Assembly (NCBI GenBank): GCA_021845665.1
Contig: JAJZVO010000041.1
Location: 1 to 37,751, forward strand
Reading direction: 5' to 3'
From: Bacteroidota bacterium
Lineage (GTDB): Bacteria; Bacteroidota; Ignavibacteria; Kryptoniales; JAKASW01
Length of the DNA: 37,751 nucleotides
Shown in pieces: positions 17,689 through 25,882 of the stretch (its first letter is position 1; each line of letters begins with the position of its first letter). The notes below the pieces were generated by a model that saw only the letters and a program-made list of their open reading frames with translations, did not search any database and was not told the DNA's origin. The position numbers were made by a program, and so were the translations under genes.

Positions 17689-18326
17689 TATTAAGCGCAA
17701 TGGGCCTGAAGAAGGTTTTCAACAGACGTGTTGTTTTCAAGGAGCTTTCGTTCGAAGCGAAGTCTGGTCAGGTATTATCGATTACAGGGCCGAATGGGAG
17801 CGGCAAATCGACGGTATCGAAGATAATTTGTGGCGTTTTGACGCCTACAGCTGGCGAGGTGGCCCTTTCAAACGGCGAAGGTAAAATTAGCCGTGAGAAA
17901 GTTCACAAACATATTGGGATGGTATCGCCCTATCTTGAGTTGTACGGCGAATTCACTGCACTTGAGAACCTCAAGATAGAGATAAAAGCTCGAATGCTGA
18001 CGAAACCGGCAGAAGAAAGGGCGCTTGAAATTCTTGACCGTGTAGGATTGTTTAGTAGAAGGAACGACGAACTCAAGGGGTTCTCGTCAGGAATGAAGCA
18101 AAGATTAAAATATGCGGCGGCCCTCATTCATGAACCCGATGTCCTTGTGCTCGATGAGCCGACCGCGAATCTTGATGTTGCCGGAACCGATATGGTGCTC
18201 TCTGTCATCGAACAGTACAGGACAGACAAGATTGTTGTACTGGCGACAAATGACGTTGAAGAGGCCGCGCTCGGCGATGTTAAGGTGGTGCTTCAGAGGA
18301 AGTTAGGCGAAGGCAATGAAAAGTGA
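17685..18326 (+). CDS. ccmA: ABC transporter ATPase, probable heme exporter subunit CcmA
   Basis: A 213-aa ABC ATPase. Walker [10 protein letters not shown] (35-43), signature FSSGMKQ (133-139) and Walker B VLVLDEPT (153-160) are intact. The small size, the SSGMKQRL signature and the presence of ccmBCDEF in the same window point to CcmA, the ATPase that drives release of holo-CcmE from CcmC/CcmD with CcmB. No other ccmA candidate is present. Unusually, it is not next to ccmB: it is on the opposite strand, 7 kb away, just upstream of copA, with ATGA coupling to the metalloprotease gene before it. An unrelated ABC exporter ATPase is the alternative. Confidence 0.75.
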   Translation: MILSAMGLKKVFNRRVVFKELSFEAKSGQVLSITGPNGSGKSTVSKIICGVLTPTAGEVALSNGEGKISREKVHKHIGMVSPYLELYGEFTALENLKIEIKARMLTKPAEERALEILDRVGLFSRRNDELKGFSSGMKQRLKYAAALIHEPDVLVLDEPTANLDVAGTDMVLSVIEQYRTDKIVVLATNDVEEAALGDVKVVLQRKLGEGNEK

Positions 18327-20622
18327 TTCTAATATATTGGGAAATGAAAAGAAGGGAAGAATAAAACTTACCCTTCCTGTTCAGGGAATGACCTGCGCGA
18401 GCTGCGTGCTCCGGGTCGAGAACGCCCTGAAAGGAGTCGACGGGGTGGATTCTGCTGTGGTAAACCTTGCGACCGAGTCTGCCACGGTGGAAATTGAGCC
18501 TGAAAAGGTAGACGTAGACACACTGCGTACCGCCGTCGAAGATGTTGGGTACAAAATCATCGATACTGCAGATGAAGTTGATGCGCTCAAAGCGGAGGCT
18601 GAGGCGCGTGAGAAGGAATATCGGGGACTGTGGCGTAAGTTCACTGTCGGCGTTGCGCTTGCAGTCCCGATACTCGTGGGTAGTATGCCGGAAGTAATTC
18701 CGTTCGTGAACGCTGTCCCGGAGAGGTCCAGAGCATTTATTCTGATGCTACTGACAATACCCGTGATGTCCTACGTGGGCGGTCGTTTCTTCAAAGGCTT
18801 CTGGTCGGCAATGAAACACAAAACCGCGGACATGAATACCCTGGTCGCAGTAGGCACGGCATCCGCGTTCATCTACAGCACGGTTGCGGCCATCTGGCCC
18901 CGCGTGTTTGCAGCGGCGGGAAGCGCTCCTCAAACTTACTTCGATACCAGCGCGGTCATTATCGTCCTGGTACTTCTCGGAAAGATTCTTGAAGCGAGGG
19001 CTAAATGGAAATCTTCCGAGGCGGTGAGAAAACTAATGGCCCTCCAGCCTGCGGTAGCCCGAATGCTTATGGATGGAGCTGAAGTGGAGTTGCCATTGAC
19101 CGCCGTTCAGGTGGGTAGTGTGCTCAGAGTCAGACCCGGCGAACGAATCCCGGTCGATGGGAAAATACTCGAAGGTTTTTCCATGGTTGACGAATCGATG
19201 GTTACCGGTGAGAGCATCCCTGTGGAACGTACGGTGGGGAGCGCTGTCTTGGGTGGTACAGTTTGTCTCGACGGCGTGATGACCATCAAAGCTGAGAAGA
19301 TAGGGAAGGAGAGTTTCATAACTCGCATCGCTTCTCTCGTGGAAGAAGCGCAGACTTCAAAGCCTCCGGTTCAAAGGCTTGCCGACAAAGTGGCTTCAGT
19401 CTTCGTTCCTTCTGTGATAGTGGCGGCTCTCGTGAGCGCAACTCTCTGGGCGCTGCTGGGTCCTTCTCCCATTCTTGTGCATTCGCTTATGGCTTTTGTC
19501 GCGGTGCTGATAATTGCATGCCCATGTGCGCTCGGTCTAGCCACTCCGACCGCCATAATGGTCGGCACCGGGCGGGGAGCCGAGATGGGCATCCTTGTCC
19601 GAAGCAGTGAGTCGCTTGAACAGGCCAGAAAAGTTACCAGCGTCGTTTTCGACAAGACCGGCACGGTCACCGCAGGCGAAATGAGAGTCGTGGATACTGT
19701 TCTGCTGGACAGCGTCTCCGAAGACGCACTTCTGAGGCTTGCAGCATATGCCGAAGTGAACTCGGAACATCCGATTGCAAAAGCGATCGTTGATGAAGTG
19801 AAGCACCGTGGGTTGACTGTCTCTCCGAGCATGAGTTCTGCATTCAGGAATTACGCCGGGAAAGGTGTCGAGCTCAACTTGCGCGATTCAGATGGCGGAT
19901 CGGTCGTCAGGGTAGGGAAGCTTGAGTTTGTGAAAGAGTTGACCGGTTCCCAATCCGCTGATTCCGCTGTGGGCAAAGTCGACTTGCGTACCAAGGAACT
20001 TGCGGCGACGGTTCTGTACGTATCTCGAGGAGAGAAGCTCCTCGGTGCCATTCTTGTCAGCGATTATCTGAGGGACGGTGCTGTGGAAGCCATCAAGCAA
20101 GTGAAGAAGCTCGGCTTAAAAGTGATACTCCTTACCGGAGACGGAGAAGACGCGGCAAAACGCATCGCGGGTCAGATAGGGGTTGATAAGTACTTTTCAA
20201 ATGTTCTGCCGGATGGCAAATTCGACGCGATTAAGAAACTGCAGGACTCGGGCGAGGTGGTCGCGTTTGTCGGCGACGGGATTAACGATGCGCCTGCACT
20301 TGCTCAGGCCGACCTCGGTATCGCAATGGCTACCGGGACCGATATTGCCGCGGAAGCGGCGGATATCACCCTTGTACGGAATGACCTCAATCTCGTGCCG
20401 ATGTCCATCAACTTGTCCAAACGCACGCTGAAAATAATAAAGGAGAACCTGTTCTGGGCTTTCTTCTACAACGTCTTTTTGATACCGCTCGCGGCCGGAG
20501 CGCTCTATCCGTTAACGGGTTGGCAGTTGAACCCGATGGTCGCCTCAGTTGCTATGGCTCTTAGCTCCGTCAGCGTCGTCAGTAATTCTTTGCGGCTGAA
20601 AAAGATTAAGATTAAGGCGTGA
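18316..20622 (+). CDS. copA: Cu+-exporting P-type ATPase
   Basis: P1B-type copper ATPase of 768 aa. One N-terminal heavy-metal-associated domain has C27-x-x-C30 in GMTCASC. The membrane metal site is CPC (402-404), the phosphorylation site DKTGT starts at D446, and the TGES-type actuator motif (VTGES) and the HP motif (SEHPIAKAI) are present. The C-terminal hinge [10 protein letters not shown] is intact. CPC plus the CASC domain indicates monovalent copper export from the cytoplasm, or delivery to cuproenzymes such as cytochrome oxidase. It overlaps the CcmA-like gene by 11 nt and is followed by the chaperone gene copZ, a normal copper-homeostasis pair. Confidence 0.96.
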   Translation: MKSDSNILGNEKKGRIKLTLPVQGMTCASCVLRVENALKGVDGVDSAVVNLATESATVEIEPEKVDVDTLRTAVEDVGYKIIDTADEVDALKAEAEAREKEYRGLWRKFTVGVALAVPILVGSMPEVIPFVNAVPERSRAFILMLLTIPVMSYVGGRFFKGFWSAMKHKTADMNTLVAVGTASAFIYSTVAAIWPRVFAAAGSAPQTYFDTSAVIIVLVLLGKILEARAKWKSSEAVRKLMALQPAVARMLMDGAEVELPLTAVQVGSVLRVRPGERIPVDGKILEGFSMVDESMVTGESIPVERTVGSAVLGGTVCLDGVMTIKAEKIGKESFITRIASLVEEAQTSKPPVQRLADKVASVFVPSVIVAALVSATLWALLGPSPILVHSLMAFVAVLIIACPCALGLATPTAIMVGTGRGAEMGILVRSSESLEQARKVTSVVFDKTGTVTAGEMRVVDTVLLDSVSEDALLRLAAYAEVNSEHPIAKAIVDEVKHRGLTVSPSMSSAFRNYAGKGVELNLRDSDGGSVVRVGKLEFVKELTGSQSADSAVGKVDLRTKELAATVLYVSRGEKLLGAILVSDYLRDGAVEAIKQVKKLGLKVILLTGDGEDAAKRIAGQIGVDKYFSNVLPDGKFDAIKKLQDSGEVVAFVGDGINDAPALAQADLGIAMATGTDIAAEAADITLVRNDLNLVPMSINLSKRTLKIIKENLFWAFFYNVFLIPLAAGALYPLTGWQLNPMVASVAMALSSVSVVSNSLRLKKIKIKA

Positions 20623-20658
20623 ATTCAGAGAACCAGGCTCTAAATCAAGGAGTGTAGC

Positions 20659-20886
20659 GTGTTCAATATCGGATCTAAAAAGAAAATATTGACTGTCGAA
20701 GGGATGACCTGTCATCACTGTGAGATGACCGTTGAGAAAGCCCTCCTCAATATCGACGGTGTGAAAGCGGCCAAGGCCGATCACTCGACCAACACCGTCG
20801 AGGTCCAGTACAAGCCCGATCTCAACATGGATCAGGTAAAAGAGAAGATCGAAAAGGTCGGGTACAAGTTCATCTCTGCAAACTAG
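20659..20886 (+). CDS. copZ: copper chaperone, heavy-metal-associated domain
   Basis: Small 75-aa single HMA-domain protein with the metal-binding GMTCHHC motif (C18, C21) and the closing KVGYKF segment. It should carry Cu+ to CopA, whose N-terminal HMA domain is of the same family. The GTG start at 20659 is supported by AAGGAG six nt upstream. It follows copA by 36 nt and is followed by a bidirectional terminator. Confidence 0.93.
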   Translation: MFNIGSKKKILTVEGMTCHHCEMTVEKALLNIDGVKAAKADHSTNTVEVQYKPDLNMDQVKEKIEKVGYKFISAN

Positions 20887-20921
20887 GTTTGCTCGCAATT
20901 CGCGTGTTGATCCTTAAAACG

Positions 20922-20949
20922 AAAAGCCCCGGTAGTGTCCGGGGCTTTT
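20922..20949. terminator. bidirectional intrinsic terminator between copZ and ccmF
   Basis: Perfect 11-bp stem AAAAGCCCCGG/CCGGGGCTTTT with a 6-nt loop (20933-20938) and T/A runs on both sides. It ends the plus-strand copA-copZ transcript and the minus-strand ccm operon, 30 nt past the ccmF stop. Confidence 0.92.
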
Positions 20950-20978
20950 TGTCGTCTACGTGAACCGCTTTTAGCCGG

Positions 20979-23357
20979 TCAAATATTTTCTCTCAGAAGA
21001 TCTTCCCGTCTTCTCCTCCAGGTTACTATGAATCCTATAACCATGATTACTACTCCGCCCCAGACGAGATTAATGAACGGCTTTATCGTTGCTTCAAGGA
21101 CAAGGGCTTCGTTTGCGGTATTCGGTCCGTCCTCGGCCTGCTTTAGGAGCGCCATGTCGGGCGATTTTTTTGCAGGCATGTAGGCGAGATCTATCGATGC
21201 TTGCTTGGTCTTGCTATCCACATGAACGTCGGTTACTGTGAACTTGTCGCCTGAGCTGATCTTCAGTGTATGCAGTTCCGACTCGCCATTAGGTATTATT
21301 TCGTTGGTCGGGACGATGGTCTGTGAAGCTCCGTCCTTTGAAGTGATCTTAACGATTGATCCGAGGTCGAAGGTCTTACCTTCCATCATTGCCTCGCGTT
21401 CGTTCGGCGGCACCTGAAATCCGGTGAACGTGAAAGTGTACCTACCGACGTTAGTAGGATCGTTCATCTGAAGTGGAACCGTAATTCCATACCTGCTTGA
21501 TTGCAGCGAGCTTCCGCCCGTCATTTCCATCCCCTGCGGGGAAAGATAAAGGTCTCGAGTAAGCATGTTGCTGGCGATGAACCCGAGGAGCTTCGGATGA
21601 GTGAACGCATCATAGTTGACAAGGCTGAAGATATACGGATGACGGAGTATCGCGCCGCCGTTGTAAGCGCTGTGGTACATTACGAGAGGGGCGACAAACT
21701 TGCTCTTGCCGCTTTGGACCGTCACGTCATACGCCACCTTTGTGCCGGTAAGCGGATGTGGTCCGACGTAAGTCAATTCGTATCCGAACGCTTTTTGCGG
21801 CAGATTCGGTTTGAGCTCGAGAGTAACAGTCTTATCATAGTGAGTGGAGGCGATTATCCCTATGAATAGGACTGCCACACCGATGTGCGCGAGCGACGCC
21901 CCGAGAAATTTCGGATTACCCTTGGCGATCTTGTAGCCGATCTCCAGGTTGACGAAGAGTGCGAATGCGCTGGCAAGGAAAAACATCACCATCCAGATGC
22001 TGTGCATCCCTGCAAATATGACTATGACGGTAAGTATGGTCGCGGCTGTCAACGGGAGCTGCAGCGTGCGGAGAAGAGTCTGTGAATTGGTTTTTTTCCA
22101 CCACAGGAGCTGGCCGAGACCGATCATCGCGGCCATGAAGATCGCGAGCGGGAGATTCGTCTTGATGTAGTAACTGTTCGCGATCGCGCTCGGCTTTCCC
22201 TTGAGTATGTTGGTGATGAGAGGGGCGCTGGTCCCGATAAGCGTGAACCCCGCTATTACGACGAGCGAGGCGGCTCCAAGAAAGAGCGCGAACTCCCTCG
22301 AAGAAAATGTGTAATTGATTCGCTTCTTAGGTATGTCTCTTACACGGATGAGATAGAGCCCGAAACCGAGGATTGCAAAAAATGCAATGAATATAACGAG
22401 TAAAACGTAAACCCACATTCCGGGCTTTACGAAGCTGTGCACAGATGTGTCGCCGAGGACTCCGCTCCTTGTCAGAAAAGTGCTGTACAAAACCAACAGG
22501 AAAGGAAGCATCCCCATTATGAAGTTGGCTCGTTTGAACCCACCGGTGCGTCGTTGTACGAGGAGCGTGTGAATAGAAGCTACCGCAAGGAGCCAGGGGA
22601 TAAATGAAGAATTTTCTACCGGATCCCATCCCCAGAAACCACCCCATCCCAGGGTTTCATACGCCCAGAAACCGCCGAGCGTGATTCCAAATCCGAGCAC
22701 TGCGGAAGTGAAAAGTGTCCACGGAACCGCAACCTTCGTCCAGTTGTCGTGGTCTTTTCTCAACAGGCCCGAGAACGCATGAGCGAATGGAACGGCCGTA
22801 GAAGCGAACCCTAAAAAGAGGATCGGAGGATGAATGATGATCCAGAGATTATCGAGGAGTGGATTAAGTCCTCTTCCGTCGGTCGGCATAAATCCCGCCG
22901 GAACCGTCTGCGGCCAAGTCTGCCACACGCGCTCGAACGGATTCTTCACCACGGCCATCAGAATAAGGAATGTCGCTATCGACGAGAAGATTCCCATTAC
23001 GGAAGATTCGTAATGGTGTTTTCTCGAATAAGCCATGAGTATCAGGCCTATGATGGCCGTGTACATAGTCCAGAGCATGAAACTCCCTTGCTGACCGACG
23101 TAGAACGTGGAAATCAGAAGCGGGGGGTGAATCTCGTACGAACTATAGCTCCAGATATATGTGTATTGAAACTGGTGCGTGAGAACCAGGTCCATCAGAT
23201 AGCCTGCGGTGAGAATCACGAAAATTGCGCCGATGTGGAATCCGATGCGCGCTATTTTTAGGAACTTCTCGTCGCCGCTGAAAAAATTATATGTATATGC
23301 AAATGTGGCAGTCAGCATCCCGCCGAATGCCGCATAGACTAACGCTCGGCCTAACAT
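20979..23357 (-). CDS. ccmF: cytochrome c heme lyase subunit CcmF
   Basis: Polytopic membrane protein of 792 aa that ligates heme to apocytochrome c. The tryptophan-rich WWD motif is at about 231-256 (WGGFWGWDPVENSSF). Conserved His residues occur in EIHPPLL (~77) and IIIHPPILF (~176). There are about 15 hydrophobic segments. It is longer than the ~650-aa E. coli protein: a soluble, beta-rich region of about 230 residues lies before the last membrane segment (VVIMVIGFIVTW). AAGG precedes the ATG. It is the last gene of ccmBCDEF, 13 nt after ccmE. Working without CcmH is suggested by its neighbours (see ccmE). Confidence 0.94.
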   Translation of the reverse strand: MLGRALVYAAFGGMLTATFAYTYNFFSGDEKFLKIARIGFHIGAIFVILTAGYLMDLVLTHQFQYTYIWSYSSYEIHPPLLISTFYVGQQGSFMLWTMYTAIIGLILMAYSRKHHYESSVMGIFSSIATFLILMAVVKNPFERVWQTWPQTVPAGFMPTDGRGLNPLLDNLWIIIHPPILFLGFASTAVPFAHAFSGLLRKDHDNWTKVAVPWTLFTSAVLGFGITLGGFWAYETLGWGGFWGWDPVENSSFIPWLLAVASIHTLLVQRRTGGFKRANFIMGMLPFLLVLYSTFLTRSGVLGDTSVHSFVKPGMWVYVLLVIFIAFFAILGFGLYLIRVRDIPKKRINYTFSSREFALFLGAASLVVIAGFTLIGTSAPLITNILKGKPSAIANSYYIKTNLPLAIFMAAMIGLGQLLWWKKTNSQTLLRTLQLPLTAATILTVIVIFAGMHSIWMVMFFLASAFALFVNLEIGYKIAKGNPKFLGASLAHIGVAVLFIGIIASTHYDKTVTLELKPNLPQKAFGYELTYVGPHPLTGTKVAYDVTVQSGKSKFVAPLVMYHSAYNGGAILRHPYIFSLVNYDAFTHPKLLGFIASNMLTRDLYLSPQGMEMTGGSSLQSSRYGITVPLQMNDPTNVGRYTFTFTGFQVPPNEREAMMEGKTFDLGSIVKITSKDGASQTIVPTNEIIPNGESELHTLKISSGDKFTVTDVHVDSKTKQASIDLAYMPAKKSPDMALLKQAEDGPNTANEALVLEATIKPFINLVWGGVVIMVIGFIVTWRRRREDLLRENI

Positions 23358-23370
23358 TGTTTACCTTATT

Positions 23371-23784
23371 TTAGTTGTAGCTCTTGGAGGCGCTCTGTTG
23401 AGTGGAAGCTTCCGGACCGGTTTTCGATTGGTATTTGGAGGGACATTTTGTGAGCACATTGGTCGCCTGAAACACGCCGTCCTCGTAACGCCCCTTCGCT
23501 ACTATGTTGGGCGCTATCTCAAAATTGTTCGGCTTTGCTCCCGCGAGTACAACAGGCAGTATTGTGTGGTGGTCATCCACCATGTAGAAGTGAAATGTGT
23601 TTGTCGTCGGATCATAGAAGGTCTTCATCGTCTTCACCCACGAACCCTTCACCTGAACTGTCCTGTGTGTCTGCTCCGCGACCTTTGCAGAAACGTAAGC
23701 AATATTATTTTGCATGAACGAAATCGCGCCGAATACTACGAACGCCGCGATGACTACACCACCGATTATATATTTTGCCTTCAT
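23371..23784 (-). CDS. ccmE: heme chaperone CcmE, cysteine (CxxxY) type
   Basis: Periplasmic heme chaperone of 137 aa, anchored by an N-terminal membrane segment (residues 5-23), with an OB-fold domain (VQVKGSWVKT, FYMVDD, VAKGRYEDGVFQATNVL). The heme attachment motif reads CPSKY (C114-Y118) where the classical enzyme has HxxxY. This Cys variant is known from Desulfovibrio and archaea, in Ccm systems lacking CcmG and CcmH. AAAGGAG precedes the ATG. The start overlaps the ccmD stop. The C-terminal tail is Ser/Gln/Thr-rich and probably disordered. Confidence 0.93.
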   Translation of the reverse strand: MKAKYIIGGVVIAAFVVFGAISFMQNNIAYVSAKVAEQTHRTVQVKGSWVKTMKTFYDPTTNTFHFYMVDDHHTILPVVLAGAKPNNFEIAPNIVAKGRYEDGVFQATNVLTKCPSKYQSKTGPEASTQQSASKSYN

Positions 23785-23942
23785 TTCATATTCTCCTTTT
23801 CAGACTCATTTTGCTCATACAACTCATTCACCTTCTTATCTAAACGATAGAGATAAATAAAAATTCCAAGCCAGATCACCAAGACTATTATAAGAACGAT
23901 GTAAAGAGAATGCGTATTGAGAAAGTTATAAAGGGAACCCAT
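23781..23942 (-). CDS. ccmD: small heme exporter protein CcmD
   Basis: A 53-aa open frame exactly fills the space between ccmC and ccmE. It begins MGSLYNFLNTHSLYIV, has one membrane segment (about residues 13-32, Ile/Leu/Val-rich), then an RLDKKVNELYEQNE charged tail. That is the expected topology of CcmD, which holds CcmE against CcmABC. The ATG directly follows the ccmC TAA, with a GGAG a few bases upstream, and its TGA overlaps the ccmE ATG. Position, size and topology support the call; CcmD sequences themselves are poorly conserved. Confidence 0.85.
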   Translation of the reverse strand: MGSLYNFLNTHSLYIVLIIVLVIWLGIFIYLYRLDKKVNELYEQNESEKENMK

Positions 23943-24623
23943 TTATTCGATCTCCGAATGATTGTTGTATGACAATATGCCGACTTTGGACCTCAGGTTG
24001 AACAGCCAGATATAAAGAAAAGTAAATCCGAGAAGGGAAGCGTAAAAGACATACCGCATGCTCGCTTCCATGTACATCTTACCGTTCGCGTTGAGGATCG
24101 GTGCGGGCGAACCTTCACCCGGATGTAACCCCGTCATCAGCCTCGGCATTATAAAAACAAAGAACGGAACTGTTACGAAAGCCACAATGGAATAAACGGC
24201 CGAAAGGGTGGCCCTTCTCTCCTCAACCTCGATGGCGCTGCGGAGAGAGAAATAAGCGCCGTAAATCAGCAGAAGAACGAAGATCGAAGTTTCCCTCGGG
24301 TCCCAGTTCCAAAAACTTCCCCAGCTGAATCGTGCCCATATCGAACCGGTCAGTGTCGCGAGTATGCTGAACGCGAATCCCAATTCAGCGGCGGAAGCGG
24401 ATTTGATGTCGTGCTTCATGTCCTTCCTTCTGAGGTACATGATTCCGTACCACATCGACATGAAGAAAGCAAGTACGGCCAGCCATGACATCGGAACATG
24501 GAAATAAATAATCCTTGCCTTTGCTCCAAGACCCGGTATGTGGCCGATCGGCATAGAAATCCCTACCACAAGCACGGCTGCAATCCACACACCGATAGCT
24601 ATTTTCATCCAGCTCTTCTTCAT
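23943..24623 (-). CDS. ccmC: heme exporter/handling protein CcmC
   Basis: Six-helix membrane protein of 226 aa that loads heme onto CcmE. The WWD motif is at about 101-109 (WGSFWNWDP). The two heme-ligand histidines are visible at H42 (YFHVPMSW) and H167 (GLHPGEG). GGAGGGATTAG precedes the ATG, and the ccmB stop ends immediately before it. The adjacent ccmD and ccmE genes match the biochemical CcmCDE unit. Confidence 0.95.
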   Translation of the reverse strand: MKKSWMKIAIGVWIAAVLVVGISMPIGHIPGLGAKARIIYFHVPMSWLAVLAFFMSMWYGIMYLRRKDMKHDIKSASAAELGFAFSILATLTGSIWARFSWGSFWNWDPRETSIFVLLLIYGAYFSLRSAIEVEERRATLSAVYSIVAFVTVPFFVFIMPRLMTGLHPGEGSPAPILNANGKMYMEASMRYVFYASLLGFTFLYIWLFNLRSKVGILSYNNHSEIE

Positions 24624-25346
24624 CTAATCCCTCCAAACAAAATCGAATAACATAACTGAAACGGTTGTAACGACAACACAGTATGAGAGGAGTATCTTAA
24701 AATCCCCCGCCGCTTCCCCAAAAGTCGCTCCTTCAACTGATAACCTTGTAGCATCAATCACGCCCATTAGAAGTGGCAACAAAATTGGAAACGAAAGCAC
24801 AGGATACAGAGTTCCTTTTGAATTTGCCTTAGATATGATCGCAGCGATGAACGTCGATGCCGCCGAGAGACCGAATGTTCCCATTACCACGGTGATGAGG
24901 AAAATCAACGGAGATTTGACGACGAAGGACGGCATGGTTAGCATATATGCCACGATTATCATCAGGTTCAAAACGTATATGAGCAGGGAATTGAACAGGA
25001 GCTTACCGACAAGAACGGATGACGGTTCAACCCACAACTGTAATGTCATGGTCGTGCCGCGCTCCTCCTCGCTGACGAAAGAGCGTGAAAGTCCGCTCAT
25101 TGCGGCAAAGAATACGATTATCCATAAGATGCCTGCCGATAGGCTGGGAGATACCGTCTCGCCGGCAGTCGAAAAAAGGATAATAGAAAGCGTGACCACG
25201 ACGAACATTATCAGCGAGTTCAGTGCGTACCGTGTTCTTAGCTCGCTGTTAAGATCTTTGCTGAATATTGCTACGGCACCTCTCATTGGTGATAAGATAG
25301 GCCTCAACCGCTTCATCTTCAAGGAGCTACAGTCGCTCCCTGGCAT
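24624..25346 (-). CDS. ccmB: heme exporter membrane protein CcmB
   Basis: Membrane subunit of the CcmAB ABC transporter, with six hydrophobic segments and the family's opening pattern AVAIFSKDLNSELRTRYALNS. The longest frame gives 240 aa. Starts at 25316 or 25286 (residues 11 and 21) would give 230 or 220 aa, and 220 matches the E. coli protein. None of the three has a strong ribosome-binding site, so the start is uncertain. It is the first gene of ccmBCDEF. Its ATPase partner, ccmA, is not adjacent, but a candidate lies at 17685-18326 on the other strand. Confidence 0.9.
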   Translation of the reverse strand: MPGSDCSSLKMKRLRPILSPMRGAVAIFSKDLNSELRTRYALNSLIMFVVVTLSIILFSTAGETVSPSLSAGILWIIVFFAAMSGLSRSFVSEEERGTTMTLQLWVEPSSVLVGKLLFNSLLIYVLNLMIIVAYMLTMPSFVVKSPLIFLITVVMGTFGLSAASTFIAAIISKANSKGTLYPVLSFPILLPLLMGVIDATRLSVEGATFGEAAGDFKILLSYCVVVTTVSVMLFDFVWRD

Positions 25347-25385
25347 CAGGAATTCACTGTTTTTTCTTGGAGACCTCCGCCTAAA

Positions 25386-25400
25386 GTGTTAAATTTACAC
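25386..25400. promoter_or_regulatory. imperfect palindrome upstream of ccmB
   Basis: GTGTTAAATTTACAC pairs at six of seven positions around a central base. It lies about 40 nt upstream of ccmB, on the other side facing the tRNA genes. It could be an operator for a dimeric regulator of the ccm operon. The sequence is short and AT-rich, so chance is a real alternative. Confidence 0.25.
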
Positions 25401-25440
25401 GCTTAACCGCACAATTCCATTTTACATGGCGTCATTATCT

Positions 25441-25555
<115 letters not shown>

Positions 25556-25590
25556 TGCCCGCACAGTCGGCTAAGCTGTTTAGAACCTCT

Positions 25591-25680
25591 GGCGAGGTGC
25601 GAGAGTGGTTGAATCGGCCGGTCTCGAAAACCGGAATACCCTTCGGGGTATCGAGGGTTCGAATCCCTCCCTCTCCGCCA
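25591..25680 (+). tRNA. tRNA-Ser (anticodon CGA)
   Basis: A 90-nt class II tRNA with encoded CCA. Anticodon stem CCGGT/ACCGG encloses loop CTCGAAA, anticodon CGA at 25625-25627, reading UCG. The variable arm is TACCC-TTC-GGGGTA-like; T-loop TTCGAAT. The acceptor stem GGCGAGG against CCTCTCC has a C-U mismatch at the third pair, where the neighbouring serine tRNA has A-U. Its first ~27 nt are otherwise nearly identical to that tRNA. Confidence 0.95.
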
Positions 25681-25831
25681 ACCTACGCTGAATCCTCGGC
25701 CGACAGGCCGGACTGAGCCCAGAATTCGTCTCGGGCGGTGCAATACTATTCAGGCCTTCCTTGAAAATAACATCCTAAACGTAAATTCCAATTAAGCCTA
25801 TCCCTTCGGTCGGTGCGAAGAAACGTAATTC

Positions 25832-25860
25832 TTGATTTTTACTATTGGCCCGAATATCTT
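25832..25860 (+). promoter_or_regulatory. candidate promoter for TPR-aroE
   Basis: TTGATT at 25832-25837, a 17-nt spacer and TATCTT at 25855-25860, with the AGAGG ribosome-binding site about 14 nt further on. It is a moderate match to a housekeeping promoter. Confidence 0.35.
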
Positions 25861-25882
25861 GATGTCGTGTTTAGAGGCCTGC

